64,000 bases of DNA, taken from contig OZ024789.1 of NCBI GenBank assembly GCA_964017065.1, forward strand, positions 12,533,899 to 12,597,898, written 5' to 3'. The notes beneath the pieces are model-generated. The model made no database searches. It saw only the letters and a list, made by a program, of their open reading frames with translations, and was not told where the DNA came from. This document shows, piece by piece, positions 1 to 10,890 of the stretch; within the stretch, counting starts at the first letter, position 1; the number at the start of each line of letters is the position of its first letter. Source of the stretch: Haliclona indistincta (Eukaryota; Porifera; Demospongiae; Haplosclerida; Chalinidae). Position numbers and translations under genes: made by a program.

Positions 1-329
1 GGTTGAGATCCCCAAAGTGTCGCTTACACCGAACACATTCGAGGTAATGTGCACCACTCGATCACTGATAATGGGCGCCTCATCTGAAGAAGAGAGAACA
101 CAATGGGTTAATGTAAGACACACTCTCACCTATGACTTGTATATTTACTAATCTCTTGTCCACTACAGAGTCTGCACAAAGCTATAAATGATGAGCGGAG
201 CAAGAGAATGTCACTTAAGAGAGGACCATCAGTAAGTGTTAAATTTTTGTCTTCCCTCACTCATCTTCACTCTCCTCGCTCACTTCTCACTTTTCTCTCT
301 CTAACTACTTACCCACGTACATACTCACC

Positions 330-375
<46 letters not shown>

Positions 376-3014
376 TCATATCTGGTTATGATGAAGAAGA
401 GGAGGGGTTTGGTAGCCACGCCCCCATCATGGTACTTGATCAGAACGTCAGTATGTGTCAACTCTGCAGTAAGATGTTCACTCTCACATTTCGGAGGCAT
501 CACTGCCGAGCTTGTGGCAAGGTACAGTAACCATTATGGTACAGTAACCATTATGATGCATACATTATTTATTATTTTAAGTGTTAAAGAGTGCTTTTTT
601 GTAGTAATTATTTTGGGGAGGAATGCTTTATGCAATTTATGGCATAAGGGGTGTGGTCAAGTTGCTGATACATCACGAGGTGAACCTGATTGCTGTATCA
701 GACCATGCCCCTAGTGCCATAAGTCATGTAAAGCATGACTCACCAACATTAAACGATTTATTGTTAGTTCTTGATTTAATGATTAATGATTTATGTGAAG
801 CGCTTGAGTGACTCATGTTGGTGGCGTGTGCTGTATGAAAGTTATTGACCGTTCAATACTACACTTGTGAAAGTACGGAGATTACAGTCCCCTTGATGTC
901 AGACAGGAAGTAACAATGTATAAGTCCCATAAGTTGTACGAAGTCACCAATTCATGTAAGATTGAGAATTACATCGAGCAACAAGGTGACTCACGCCAGC
1001 TTCATCCATGCATAATAATATTTCGCTCGTGAAACCTCGGTGATAGATTCCGAGCGATGCTTTAAATGTCTCTCCATAAAAGGACAAGTCCATTATCTGT
1101 TGACTATGTCTTGTCTCCTCTAGGTCGTGTGTGGTGATTGCTCTCGGTTCAAGGTCTATCTACCGTACATGCACAAGAAGGATCGAGTGTGTCAGGACTG
1201 CCACAAGGAGTGGAGACAATGTAAGTTAATTTTTGCAGGGTCTTCAAATTAGGCTTTACTGTACGTGTTTGTAAATGTAGAAATTAATTTTGTCCAGATC
1301 ACCAATTTTTATTTTTCACAAGTAAAAAAGTATTACTCCAAGGATTAAGCGAAAATATTTGCACTTTATGAGCAGCCACACAATGATTTTTGTGTAAAAT
1401 TTTCTACATTTTTTTTTGGTAATTTACACTGATCAGCAGTGAGGTGATCCCAATAGCTGATAGCTAATATTGAGGGACACCTAAGGTGGGCTGGTGGGCT
1501 GGAGTACTTGTGATGTTTTTTTCCCTCCTGCTCTGGGACTCGAACCAGTGTCCTCCGGGTTATAAACCCAAGACTCTACCAGTTGAACCACAGAGCACCC
1601 ACCTAGTCTCGCGGGCCAGACGTTCTGGGGGAACGTCTGGTCACTAAGGCCAGGTTTCTGTGAGCGACGCCAACATTCCGGCGCGCCCTCATAAGCAATC
1701 AATTGCGTGGGTTTTCACGTGACTACGGGGCGCGATTGCGCATGAAGCTGTTTACAGAGCTTTTTAGCTGCCAAAACTGGCGTGTTCGTCGTGAAAAGTC
1801 TTACAAGCGACGGCTAATACCTGCTACTCGTTGTTCTCGATGCTGCTGACGGTATATTGTACATGATTCATGTTCACGCAATGGTTCTCTTGTTGTCTCA
1901 TGACTGCTCCAGCGATCATGAACATCGCGATTGTAGCCAACCAGGTTAGTATTGCTCTAGGAAGAGTTTTAGCATGCTAAAAGCCTGTTAACATGCTACA
2001 CGCTTGCTAACTAGACTGGTGACGTCGACTAAAACACGTGATTTCAAGCGTGACGTGTCGTTTGTTTACATTCCATTGTGTCACGAAAACCTGGCCTTAG
2101 TGACCAGACGTTCCCTCAGAACGTCTGGCCCGCGAGACTAGCACCCACCCACCCACCTACATTAATGTGATTTTTTTCACAAAATTTTTTGATTTCTCAC
2201 TAATTGCAATTTTACATTTTGCATGTACTATGATCATAGAGATGATTTTTAATTCTAATCATGCAAAGAAAAATATAAATTCCTGCCGAAGACAATCATT
2301 TTTCTTTGTTAACAGGTAGCTTGGATGAAAATGATGCCCCGCCCCCTTCACCTCACTCACCAGCGCCTGACAGGAGGCTAGACGGACCAGCTGTGCTGAT
2401 GGTACTGTTCGATCGTGTAGTATTCACCTCACACTACCTGTCCTTCTGTCACAGATTGATGAGAAGGAGAGAGAGAAGGACACTGTGATGGAGGCGTATG
2501 TCATGGTACTAGAGGGAAAGAAGTGGACTAGATACTGGTACATACTCATGAAGGATCTGGCGCTATACAAGTTCAGGGCACACGAGGTGTGTAGCTTAGC
2601 AACTGCTTCATGAGAGTTCTTGTTTTGTTACGATTTAAAAGCATGTTGCTTGAAGTATAATACAGTGACTGTTTGTCTTCTTGCAATGCTGAAGTGTAGC
2701 GTGTCACCTTCATGCACTAATGTGTTCAGTCTCTGATCATCCTCCATCGTGTGAATAAAGACAACAGTGACTACAGAGACTGAACACATTAGTGCATGCA
2801 TGTACAGCAAAGGGGCAGTGACGGCGGTCTACGCTTTTCACTTCAGCATTGTAGAAATCACTGTAAACTTGAGTGTCGTTATTGACCATTGTACCATTGT
2901 CTTTATTGACCATTGTCTCACAGGATATCAAGGCTATCCAAACCATTCCTCTTCCAGGATACAAGATTGAGACGGTATGTACCTACCTGCTCTTTCTAGC
3001 TTACTGATCCCCTC

Positions 3015-3070
<56 letters not shown>

Positions 3071-3416
3071 GACAAGTTGTCATGTACCATCAGCCTCATC
3101 CATCCTTCATCTAAGAAAAAGAAGTACAACGTGACCTTCAAGTCAGACAGCGTTGATGAATATGAAGCGTGAGTGCCTCACACCATCACTTAGCTCCTCC
3201 CACTCACACACTCTCTCCCTCCATCACAGTTGGATTGATACACTGGACAAGGCTACCCGACTAGTGATCCCAGAGCCTGTCAAGCGAGACGGACCGCATC
3301 TTCTCTCTCCAATGCCAGTTACCAATGACAGACTTCGCTCCAAGAGCTTATGCCTACTTGACGAGGAAGACGAACAAGTAGAAGAGAAATCAAAGGAATT
3401 TGAGAATTCTATTTAG
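1..3416 (+). CDS. FGD: FGD-type protein (PH-FYVE-PH), 3' part, nine exons
   Basis: FGD proteins are Cdc42-type guanine nucleotide exchange factors with RhoGEF-PH-FYVE-PH order that act at phosphoinositide membranes. The 5' half lies off the window. Exons that join in frame with GT-AG sites: 1-112, 169-231, 375-521, 1124-1220, 2316-2401, 2455-2586, 2924-2974, 3071-3168, 3230-3416 (stop). The first exon ends a PH domain (RSLIMGASSEEERTQW). Exons 3-4 give a FYVE zinc finger with all eight cysteines in four pairs (MCQLC, HHCRAC, VCGDC, VCQDC) and the RRHHCRACG phosphoinositide loop. The usual N-terminal WxxD is replaced by VLDQN. Exons 5-9 hold a second PH domain (AYVMVLEGKKWTRYWYILM) and an acidic tail ending KEFENSI. 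Domain assignment is firm; the paralogue is not. The GEF domain cannot be seen. Confidence 0.88.
334..374 (+). repeat. (TC)n tract ending in splice acceptor
   Basis: About 40 bp of TC dinucleotides run straight into the acceptor CAG of FGD exon 3, so the microsatellite serves as the polypyrimidine tract. The intron before exon 8 has the same arrangement. Confidence 0.8.
1404..2156 (-). mobile_element. tRNA-derived SINE (minus) with a nested MITE, in FGD intron 4
   Basis: The insert is flanked by the 7-bp duplication CTACATT (1404-1410 and 2157-2163). The duplicated FGD copy keeps the empty site at about 8558. Read on the minus strand, about 1530-1597 is tRNA-like: an A-box-like TGGTTCAACTGGTAGAG, a perfect B box GGTTCGAGTCC, an anticodon stem-loop resembling tRNA-Met but with TAT in place of CAT, and TGCTCT/AGAGCA acceptor pairing. 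The T stem is degenerate, so it is not a functional tRNA. A T run at 1409-1418 is the oligo-A tail. Without the nested MITE the element is about 220 bp, a normal SINE size. Confidence 0.75.
1606..2138. mobile_element. MITE with TA target duplication, nested in the SINE
   Basis: Terminal inverted repeats start GTCTCGCGGGCCAGACGTTC and cover about 50 bp at both ends (1606-1655, 2085-2138). Each terminus contains its own small hairpin (CCAGACGTTC / GAACGTCTGG). TA flanks both sides (1604-1605, 2139-2140), as for Tc1/mariner-type elements. No transposase is present. Confidence 0.8.
3019..3069 (+). repeat. (TC)n tract before FGD exon 8
   Basis: A TCTG/TC microsatellite leads into the acceptor TCTCAG at 3070. 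The two duplicated copies have a much shorter tract at the same place (9561-9576, 56240-56251). Confidence 0.75.
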
Positions 3417-3701
3417 TTTGGAACAGACTCATAATATTGTTTGTACGTGTCTCTTAGGGTGGAGTCTTGGGGTGTGGTTTAGTGGATGTGTGCACTGTTA
3501 TTATCTAAACTTATCGATCAATTATATTATTAAGAAACAGATCCAGTGTTATACGTAATTTCAAACTAAATGTTTTGATCACAAGAGTGTTTCTATTGCT
3601 ATAGATTACTATCATTCACTTTTGTATTGTGTCTCATTAAAACACTTTAAATCTTGATCTTATGATGAACTTGCTAATCTCTGAACAGCGTCGAATCTCG
3701 G

Positions 3702-3707
3702 AATAAA
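3702..3707 (+). terminator. AATAAA polyadenylation signal of FGD
   Basis: A canonical hexamer about 285 bp after the FGD stop codon. It is kept in the duplicated 3' flanks (about 7937, 10207 and 58901), so the duplicated piece includes the whole 3'UTR. Confidence 0.5.
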
Positions 3708-3860
3708 TATTTATTGATTTACATTTCGATGAAGATAATAGCACCATCGTGCACAATAAGTATCTAGACTTGTATTGCATGGAAAAACTATTTCATTAAT
3801 TTGGGATTGCCCTGTACTAGCTACATGTTAGAAATGTCTTGGAATGTATCATTTTGTCAT

Positions 3861-3904
3861 GTTGAACAAGATATATTGTTTTAGTGAAACGATAGGTTGG
3901 TCCA
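3861..3904 (+). promoter_or_regulatory. Shared upstream module, family B relic 1
   Basis: Begins GTTGAACAAG and ends GTGAAACGATAGGTTGGTCC. It is the same module found before every propeller promoter. Here it lies about 225 bp before the first family B relic. Confidence 0.6.
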
Positions 3905-4128
3905 TAGAAAAACATCCTACATTGTCTGAAACTACACCTCCCACACACAGTACTGTACCTGTGACATCGTGTACCAGTCAACCACATGCACGTAGAGAGA
4001 AGACTCACAATCGATATCTTCAATTCAAAAATTAATATTATAGCCCCATTTACACGACACCTCCAGCCTGGATCTGGTAACCACACCACTACATGCTCTA
4101 TGACACACACTCGTCTTTCTCGCTATAG

Positions 4129-4400
4129 CCTCCAGCACTAGATGGTTAGATGCTGCTACTGATCTGAAAAAAGCAGCTAGTTTCGTCTAGGGTGTCGATC
4201 ATCTAGCAGGGAATAGTGTCATGCCCATGTGCCAAATGTTCACTGTAGAAGATGGATTCAGAAAGGCCCATCCTATCATTGAGGCTGGTGATTCTGGAAA
4301 CATCCTAAAAAGTTTAAAAACCTGTCGATACAGTTTTGTTATAGAAGGCTGTGGAGCCGGCACCCAGTGTATGCCAGCATATGGTGCATGCTGACCAGGA
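4129..4400 (+). pseudogene. Family B relic 1
   Basis: Homologous to exons 2-3 of the intact family B gene at 11417. It retains the intron end (TCGCTATAG), the exon 2 start and the cysteine-bearing C-terminal part. It lacks the signal-peptide exon and the central ~95 codons. The fifth codon, CAG in the intact gene, is TAG here (4139-4141), and further stops and indels follow (GTCTAG near 4186). The 3' end runs into a palindrome made from its own tail. Confidence 0.7.
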
Positions 4401-4403
4401 CTA

Positions 4404-4596
4404 CACACTTAACTGCTATGTAGTCACCGCCTCTATTCTACTATACATCATGTGGTATTGCAGCTGTTGCTGAGTTTAAGAAGAGCAGTACGTCAGTCCG
4501 ACTGACGTACTGCTCTTCTTAAACTCAGCAACAGCTGCAATACCACATGATGTATAGTAGAATAGAGGTGGTGACTACATAGCAGTTAAGTGTGTT
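4404..4596. repeat. Near-perfect 193-bp palindrome
   Basis: Two ~95-bp arms meet at GTCAGTCCGACTGAC (centre about 4500) with almost no spacer and very few mismatches (for example CACCGCC against GGTGGTG). The right arm is the normal 3' end of a family B copy (compare 59623-59715); the left arm is its inverted duplicate. Confidence 0.9.
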
Positions 4597-4811
4597 GTGT
4601 CGTTGATACCAAATAATTTAGCACAGTCAATATTTTTTTATTTTGACTTAACAGTAATTGGTAGATGGAGATTTCATTTGCAAAGTCGGAATTTCATATA
4701 GTGCATTCCAATCTCTTCTGATATGTCTATTAATGTGAATCATCTGTTTCAGCAGTGTTTTTAGCTCAGGAAGACAATCATGTCTTGTAACTATACAATC
4801 AGGAGTTGTCG

Positions 4812-4960
4812 TGTTGAACAAGATTCTTGACTAGGTGAAACAATAGGTTGGTCCAGTGAAGAACAACATTCCGTCTCATTCTAGAAACATCCGTAAAGTG
4901 TTCCTGACAATAGAGACAGTCAGGCCCATGCAGGAACTATATAGGACTGCAGTATATAAG
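4812..4960 (+). promoter_or_regulatory. Promoter of propeller gene 1 (module + TATA)
   Basis: Module at 4812-4855 (GTTGAACAAGATTCTTG, then GTGAAACAATAGG, TTGGTCCA), then TATATAAG at 4953-4960. Transcription about 30 bp after the TATA would begin near 4983, between the in-frame ATG at 4971 and the one at 5004; this decides the start codon. Confidence 0.7.
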
Positions 4961-5003
4961 AGATGTCACTGTGGGACTGGTTCACAATCAGATTCTTAAC
5001 AAG

Positions 5004-5834
5004 ATGTCAAGTATGAAACTCCTCCCCTTGCTGGCGGTGGTTATCGTTCTAACCACACGAGCCTTTGCCTGCAACTATGACAGAATCAGTCGTGATCCAA
5101 ATTATGCCGAGATCAGCAAACCAAAGAGTACTCTCAGTGTCATTGGACCCTACGGCATCTGTGTCGCTCCCAACGGTGACATTGCTGTCGTGACTGGGAC
5201 TAGAAAGGTCCAAATCTACTATAGCTGTGGGAAAATGATGAAGGCTGTTGACCTAAACAAAAATGGTTATTATCATGGTACTGACTGCACATTCATGAAT
5301 AACTATCTCTATGTCACTGACTTCAAAGGTAGAAAAGTCTTCAAGCTGTCAATGACTGGAGAATTAGTTAAAGTCTTTCCTGGTCATCAGTTCATGCGTG
5401 TGACTTCGTGCAAAAATGAGTTGTACTTCACTAAAAATACTGGTGGGAAAAATGTCGTAGTGTGTGATGGCAATGTCAAAGAGCTACGTAGCTTTAGCGT
5501 TCCAGGTAACACCCGTGGAATCATAGTGGGTATAGATGGTTACTTGTATGTCTCCATCAAGGGAAAGCAAGTGTATAAATACACTAAACAAGGGAAGCAA
5601 GTCGGTGTTACAAACTACAAGAATATTCAGTTTGCTAATGGTCTAGCCATGGACACTGCTGGTCATCTTCTTATTGCTGATCACACTGGAGGGAATGTAG
5701 TGGTCACCAGCCCATGTGGAGGCCTGGTCAAGACCATTCAAGTCCACTCTAAACAAGTACCAGATGTTGAGATCGGTAACGATGGAACAGTGATCGTTGC
5801 TGACTATGAAAGGAACAAGGTCTTTCTATATTAA
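5004..5834 (+). CDS. Secreted six-bladed NHL-type beta-propeller, gene 1 (intact)
   Basis: 276 aa, single exon. The N terminus MSSMKLLPLLAVVIVLTTRA is a signal peptide; the mature protein starts at the family-invariant CNYDR. Six repeats of about 38-45 residues follow, each with the NHL-like pattern hydrophobic-x-G/N-G-x-(I/L)-x-V: ICVAPNGDIAVV, CTFMNNYLYVTD, CKNELYFTK, IIVGIDGYLYVS, LAMDTAGHLLIAD and VEIGNDGTVIVAD. NHL propellers bind proteins, RNA or small ligands. With a signal peptide and seven mature cysteines, an extracellular ligand-binding role is inferred, but the ligand is unknown. A longer reading from 4971 is rejected because that ATG lies upstream of the expected transcription start. 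Other secreted six-bladed propellers cannot be excluded. Confidence 0.8.
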   Translation: MSSMKLLPLLAVVIVLTTRAFACNYDRISRDPNYAEISKPKSTLSVIGPYGICVAPNGDIAVVTGTRKVQIYYSCGKMMKAVDLNKNGYYHGTDCTFMNNYLYVTDFKGRKVFKLSMTGELVKVFPGHQFMRVTSCKNELYFTKNTGGKNVVVCDGNVKELRSFSVPGNTRGIIVGIDGYLYVSIKGKQVYKYTKQGKQVGVTNYKNIQFANGLAMDTAGHLLIADHTGGNVVVTSPCGGLVKTIQVHSKQVPDVEIGNDGTVIVADYERNKVFLY

Positions 5835-6025
5835 CCAGCAACAAACAGAGACTATAATGAGCCATTGATAGTTCATTCAGTAGAGACTATAGTGCATGCT
5901 ACGTAGATCATTATTAATGTGTGCTCATTAATGCTGGTATTTATTCATAGTTCTTTCAAACCAAAATCAACACAAACGTCACGATTCGCTCAATGTAGTT
6001 AATCATACGAAGCTTTTGATACTTT

Positions 6026-6345
6026 GTATTAGTTATTGCCCTCACACGAGGGCAATAACCGACATTAATGACCGCGGGAAAGTCGTTTTCCCGACTCTGA
6101 GTTACGGTCGAGGGCAACCGACTTTCCCGAGGTCATTAATGTCGGTTATTGCCCGAGTTGTGTAGGGCAATAAATGATTTATTACATAGTTCATCTCTGT
6201 GAGCGCAATAACATTGCAAATTTTTCAAACTCGCAAAGACGCAACGGTCTGTTGCTATAGAAGATGCTACGCGCGGTCAATAACCTACATTAATGCCCTC
6301 AAATAGAGCAATTCGATTGGTGAAAAATGACGTACTATGTAATAA
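6026..6345. mobile_element. Insertion in 3' flank of propeller gene 1
   Basis: Sister copies read GATACTTTATTATAATATTG without interruption. Here about 320 bp split that string after GATACTTT. The insert carries a strong inverted repeat (TTATTGCCCTC...ACATTAATGACC near 6031-6075 against GGTCATTAATGT...GGGCAATAA at 6130-6172) and a second TATTACATAG/CTATGTAATA pair. The family is not recognised. Confidence 0.6.
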
Positions 6346-6515
6346 ATTATAATATTGACCTCCAGAACCTAATTTGCAAATCAAAATTATTTTGTCCATC
6401 TAGATATAAATTCTTTTGTATTGTAGAATCGCCGCACTCTAGAGGACAGTTTTAAATTACGCGGGTAGGACTTACGTGCTATTTAGTGCCTCCCTTCTTA
6501 TTAGGGAAGTTGGTA

Positions 6516-7097
6516 GTCTCGTTCCCAGACCACACCTCTTCCGCTTTGCTTCTGAGAGGGTCTGGCAGCTTGCTCGACTTTTCTCGGTCTTGATGACGTT
6601 TCATTCTCAGAAAATGGAAATGACCAATCAGATCGCCTTATTTTCAAAATTCACATGACAAACGCGCCGTTGAGCACATGATCAACATGGCGGTAGTGCA
6701 GTGTGTTCAGATTCATCGATGACAGAGAGCATCTAGGGTAATCTTCGTTGACTAATAAGTACTACCTGGCAGCCAGTCACTTCTTAGCTGGCTCAAACGA
6801 GCGATTTCGCTACCAACAGGTGTGGAAAAATAATTTGCGATTTATTGTTGTTGCCATTACATTTGTGAGCGCTGCCATCTTCGAGCGCCACCAAGGAACA
6901 CAGCATAGTATCTGTCATGTCTTCCTGACCAGATCTAGAACTATTGTAACTCATGTGACCACAGACATTAGTATACAGACAATTTGTCCGCATATTGCAT
7001 CCGTGTAGCTATTGAACGCGTGACAATGACGTCACCAAGACCGAGCCAGACCCTATCTCAGAAGCAAAGCGGAAGAGGTGTGGTCTGGGAACGAGAC
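6516..7097. mobile_element. 582-bp MITE with TA target duplication
   Basis: About 52-bp terminal inverted repeats begin GTCTCGTTCCCAGACCACAC and end with its complement. TA lies on both sides (6514-6515, 7098-7099). The first six bases match the MITE at 1606. Interior reading frames are not conserved and no transposase is visible. Confidence 0.8.
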
Positions 7098-7246
7098 TAG
7101 GAAGTTGGAAACATTAATATTCAGTCACGTGACATGTACAACACCAAATCAAAATGTATGGCGAATCTTAGTTGTCAATTTTACCCAAATTCTCTGGACA
7201 GAATTTGACGAATTTAGTATGAATCGAAAGCTCTTGCAAAGCAGAT

Positions 7247-7414
7247 TACAAAAATGCGATCTACCCGGTCCAACCCAGGGGTCCCCGAGCTGCTATGGGC
7301 GAGAAAGTAGTGGAGATTCTCAACAGTGGAAACACTACAGTTATTGTTCGTGCAAACAATCAGCTTATTGACAAGTCTGCTACAGACGTCCTGAAGCAAA
7401 ATCTTGGCGTTTAA
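7247..7414 (+). pseudogene. Unidentified coding-like fragment
   Basis: After an acceptor-like GCAG, an open frame reads ...PRAAMGEKVVEILNSGNTTV and continues to a TAA at 7412-7414. Composition and frame look protein-coding, and further short open stretches follow to 7646. I do not recognise it. It sits between a MITE and duplicated FGD 3' flank, so it is probably a captured or transposon-derived exon piece. Confidence 0.3.
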
Positions 7415-7659
7415 AAACGGCGAGCGAAGAGACAGCTCCATTGTTATCTGCAAAACCCAATATACAGCTGACGAGATCTGGTCAGAGCTAGAACTAAGAA
7501 AGTTGCTAAAATGTAAACTGTTTCACACCAGAAAGATTCCTGAATCCAGCACAAGTGTGCTGTCTACTGAAGCTGTGCTACTTCTTCCTAAGTTTCACGA
7601 CATGCAGAGCACAGAAACTGGTGCAGTGCACTATGCAAATAGCTAAACCAGTATTCTAA

Positions 7660-8455
7660 GATCATAACTTTAATATTGTTTGTAAGTGTCGCTTAGGGTG
7701 GAGTCTTTGGGTGTGGTTTAGTGGATGTGTGCACTGTTATTATCTACACTTATCGATCAATTTTATTAAGAAACAGATCCAGTGTTATACGTAATTTCAA
7801 ACTAAATGTTTTGATCACAAGAGTGTTTCTATTGCTATAGATTACTATCATTCACTTTCATATTGTGTCTCATTAAACACTTTAAATCTTGATCTTATGA
7901 TGAACTTGCTAATCTCTGAACAGTATCGAATCTCGGAATAAAATATTTAATATTGATTTACCTTTTTGATGAAGATAATAGCACCTTCGTGCACAATAAC
8001 TATCTAGACTTGCATAATTTGCATGAAAAACAATTTGGGATTGCCCTGTACTACATGTTTGAAATTTCTTGAAATGTATCATTTTGTCATGTTGAACAAG
8101 TTCCTTGTTTTAGTGAAACAATAGGTTGGTCCGTAGAAAAACATCCCTGCATTGTCTGCATGCAGAGAAGACTCACAATAGGTATTTTTAATTCAAAAAA
8201 TTAATATTGCATTAATTATCTCAGCTATTGGTCTGTATAAAAATTATATATATATAACTAGATAACTATATACGTATCATCTGGTAACCACACCCCTACG
8301 TACATGCTGTATGACACTCACTCATCTCTCTCGCTATTCCAATCGCTATTGCATTCCAATCTCTTCTGATATGTCTACTAACATCCTGGGCATGTTTTGT
8401 AGTATATTTCCTGGTTATATACAACATGGAGCTGAGCTGCCGCATGCTCAATTCA
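7660..8455 (+). repeat. Orphan duplicate of FGD 3' flank and family B upstream region
   Basis: 7665-8320 matches 3427-4110 (3'UTR, AATAAA, upstream module). 8340-8455 matches 11083-11200. At about 8455 the match switches abruptly to FGD intron 4 (compare 1300), so 8455 is a duplication breakpoint. Confidence 0.8.
8091..8133 (+). promoter_or_regulatory. Shared upstream module, orphan copy
   Basis: GTTGAACAAG...GTGAAACAATAGGTTGGTCC within the orphan flank; no intact gene follows within 3 kb. Confidence 0.55.
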
Positions 8456-8710
8456 ACATGAACACCAATTTTTAATTTTCACGAGTAAAAATATTACTCC
8501 AAGGATTAAGTGAAAACTTAAGAGAAGCCACACAATGATGTTTGTGTGAAATTTTCTACATTAATATGATTTTTTCTCACAAAATTGTTCATTTCTCACA
8601 AATTTTTAGTTTTTGGATGTACTAAGATCATAGAGATGATTTTAAATTCTAATCATGCGTAGAAAAATATAAATTCCTGCCGAAGACAATCATTTTTTCT
8701 CTGTTAACAG

Positions 8711-9922
8711 GTAGCTTGGATGAAAATGATGCCCCGCCCCCTTCACCTCACTCACCAGCACCTGTCAGGAGGCTAGACGGACCAGCTGTGCTGATGGTAC
8801 TAGTCCTTCGTGAAGTATTCACCTCACACTGCCTGTTCTTCTGTCACAGATTGATGAGAAGGAGAGAGAGAAGGACACTGTAATGGAGGCGTATGTCAAT
8901 GGTTCTAGAGGGGAAGAAGTGGACTCGATACTGGTACATACTCATGAAGGATCTGGCGCTATACAAGTTCAGGGCACACGAGGTGTGTAGCTTAGCAATT
9001 GCTTCATGAGAGAGTTATTGTTTTGTATGTTGCTTGAAGTATAATACAGTGACTGTCCGTCTTCTTGTAATGCTGCATGAAGTGTAGCGTGTCACCTTCA
9101 TGCACTAATGTTTTTAGTCTCTTGATCATCCTCCATCGTGTGAATAATGACAACAGTGACTACAGAGACTGAACACATTAGTGCATGCATACAATAAGGG
9201 GGCAATGACGGCGGTCTACACTTTTCACTTTTCACTTCAGCATAGCAGAAATCGCTGTAAAAGTTGAGTGTCATTATTGACCATTGTACCATTGTCATTA
9301 TTGACCACTGACCATTGTCTTTATTGACCATTGTACCATTGTCTTTATTGACCATTGTACCATTGTCTTTATTGACCATTGTACCATTGTCTTTATTGAC
9401 CATTGTACCATTGTCTTTATTGACCATTGTACCATTGTCTTTATTGACCATTGTACCATTGTCTCACAGGATATCAAGGCTATCCAGACCATTCCTCTTC
9501 CAGGATACAAGATCGAGACGGTACGTATCTACCTGCTCTTTCTAGCTTACTGATCCCTCCTCTGTCTCTCTCTCAGGACAAGTTGTCATGTACCATCAGC
9601 CTCATCCATCCTTCATCTAAGAAAAAGAAGTACAACGTGACCTTCAAATCAGACAGCGTTGATGAATATGAAGCGTGAGTGCCTCACACCATCACTTAGC
9701 TCCTCCCACTCACACACTCACTCTCTCCATCACAGTTGGATCGATACACTGGACAAGGCTACCCGACTGGAGATCCCAGAGCCTGTCAAGCGAGACGGAC
9801 CGCATCTTCTCTCTCCAATGGCAGTTACCAATGACAGACTTCGCTCCAAGAGCTTATGCCTACTTGACGAGGAAGACGAACAAGTAGAAGAGAAATTGAA
9901 GGAATTTGAGAATTCTATTTAG
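8711..9922 (+). pseudogene. FGD tail duplicate (exons 5-9), frameshifted
   Basis: Exon equivalents: 8711-8796, 8850-8982, 9470-9520, 9577-9674, 9736-9922, all with intact splice sites. The exon at 8850 is 133 nt instead of 132: an extra A near 8899 (GTATGTCAATGG against GTATGTCATGG) shifts the second PH domain out of frame. No FYVE exons precede it; the sequence before 8455 is not FGD. The copy is therefore a 5'-truncated, frameshifted pseudogene, though the last exons are nearly identical to the parent and the duplication is recent. Confidence 0.85.
9275..9466 (+). repeat. 24-bp minisatellite in FGD intron
   Basis: About eight tandem copies of a 24-bp unit (TTATTGACCATTGTACCATT + GTCT) just before the acceptor of the exon-7 duplicate. 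The parent intron has about 1.5 copies (2881-2918) and the third FGD copy about three (56066-56140). The long MSLLTIVPLS repeat reading frames here are artefacts of the repeat. Confidence 0.85.
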
Positions 9923-10367
9923 TTTGGGAACAGACCCATAATATTGTTTGTACGTGTCACTTAAGGTGGAGTTTTGGGGTGTGGTTTAGTGGATGTGTGC
10001 ACTGTTATTATCTAAACGTATTGATCAATTTTATTAAGAAACAGATCCAGTGTTATACGTAATTTCAAACTAAATGTTTTGATCACAAGAGTGTTTCTAT
10101 AACTTTAGATTACTATCATTCACTTTTGTATTGTGTCTCATTAAAACACTTTAAATCTTGATCTTATGATGAACTTGCTGATCTCTGAACAGTATCGAAT
10201 CTCGGAATAAATATTTAATATTGATTTACATTTTGATGAAGATAATAGCACCTTCGTGCACAATAATTAGCTAGACTTAATTGTATTGCATGGGAAAACT
10301 ATTTCATTAATTTGGGATTGCCCTGTACTACATGTTTGAAATGTCTTGGAATGTATCATTTTGTGAT

Positions 10368-10410
10368 GTTGAACAAGATTCTTGTTTTAGTGAAACCATA
10401 GGTTGGTCCA
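10368..10410 (+). promoter_or_regulatory. Shared upstream module, family B relic 2
   Basis: GTTGAACAAGATTCTTG...GTGAAACCATAGGTTGGTCC, about 200 bp before relic 2. Confidence 0.55.
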
Positions 10411-10612
10411 TAAAAACATCTTGTGACATCATGTACCAGTCAAGCCCAAATGCTTGTACGTAGAGAGAAGACTCACAATCGATTCAAAAAATATTATCTC
10501 AGCTATTGGTCTGTATAAATATTTATTATAACTTGCTAGATAACTATTATCATCATTCTGGTAACCACTCCGCTACATGCTTTATGACACATACTCATCT
10601 CTCTCACTATAG

Positions 10613-10890
10613 CCTCCAGCACCAGATAGTTAGAACAGATGCTAGCTCTGCTCCTGATCTGAACAAAGCAGCTAAATACGTCTAGGGTGTCATCTGGAAT
10701 AGTGCCATGCCCATGTGCCAAATGTTCACTGGAGAATTGAAGAAGGTGGATTCAGAAAGGGCCATCCTATCATTGAGGCTGGTGATTCTGGAAACAACCT
10801 GGATATGTTTAATAACCTGTTTGTTATAGAAGGCTGTGGAGCACCCAGTGTATGCCAGCATATGGTGCATGCTGCCCAGAACTGACGTAC
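10613..10890 (+). pseudogene. Family B relic 2
   Basis: Starts at the same splice acceptor (CTCACTATAG) as the intact gene's exon 2. The exon carries a small insertion, then GTCTAG creates a stop near 10680, and GGAGAATTGAAGAAGG shifts the frame in the segment that reads GEEDGF in the intact gene. The signal-peptide exon and central segment are absent, as in relic 1, so both derive from the same shortened form. Confidence 0.7.

Noticed and set aside
1530..1597. Functional tRNA gene on the minus strand
   Set aside because: The T stem does not pair properly, and the head sits in a SINE with an oligo-A tail and target duplication.
9098..9510. MVNKDNGT / SLLTIVPL repeat proteins
   Set aside because: Frames of the 24-bp intronic minisatellite; the splice structure of the FGD tail explains the region.
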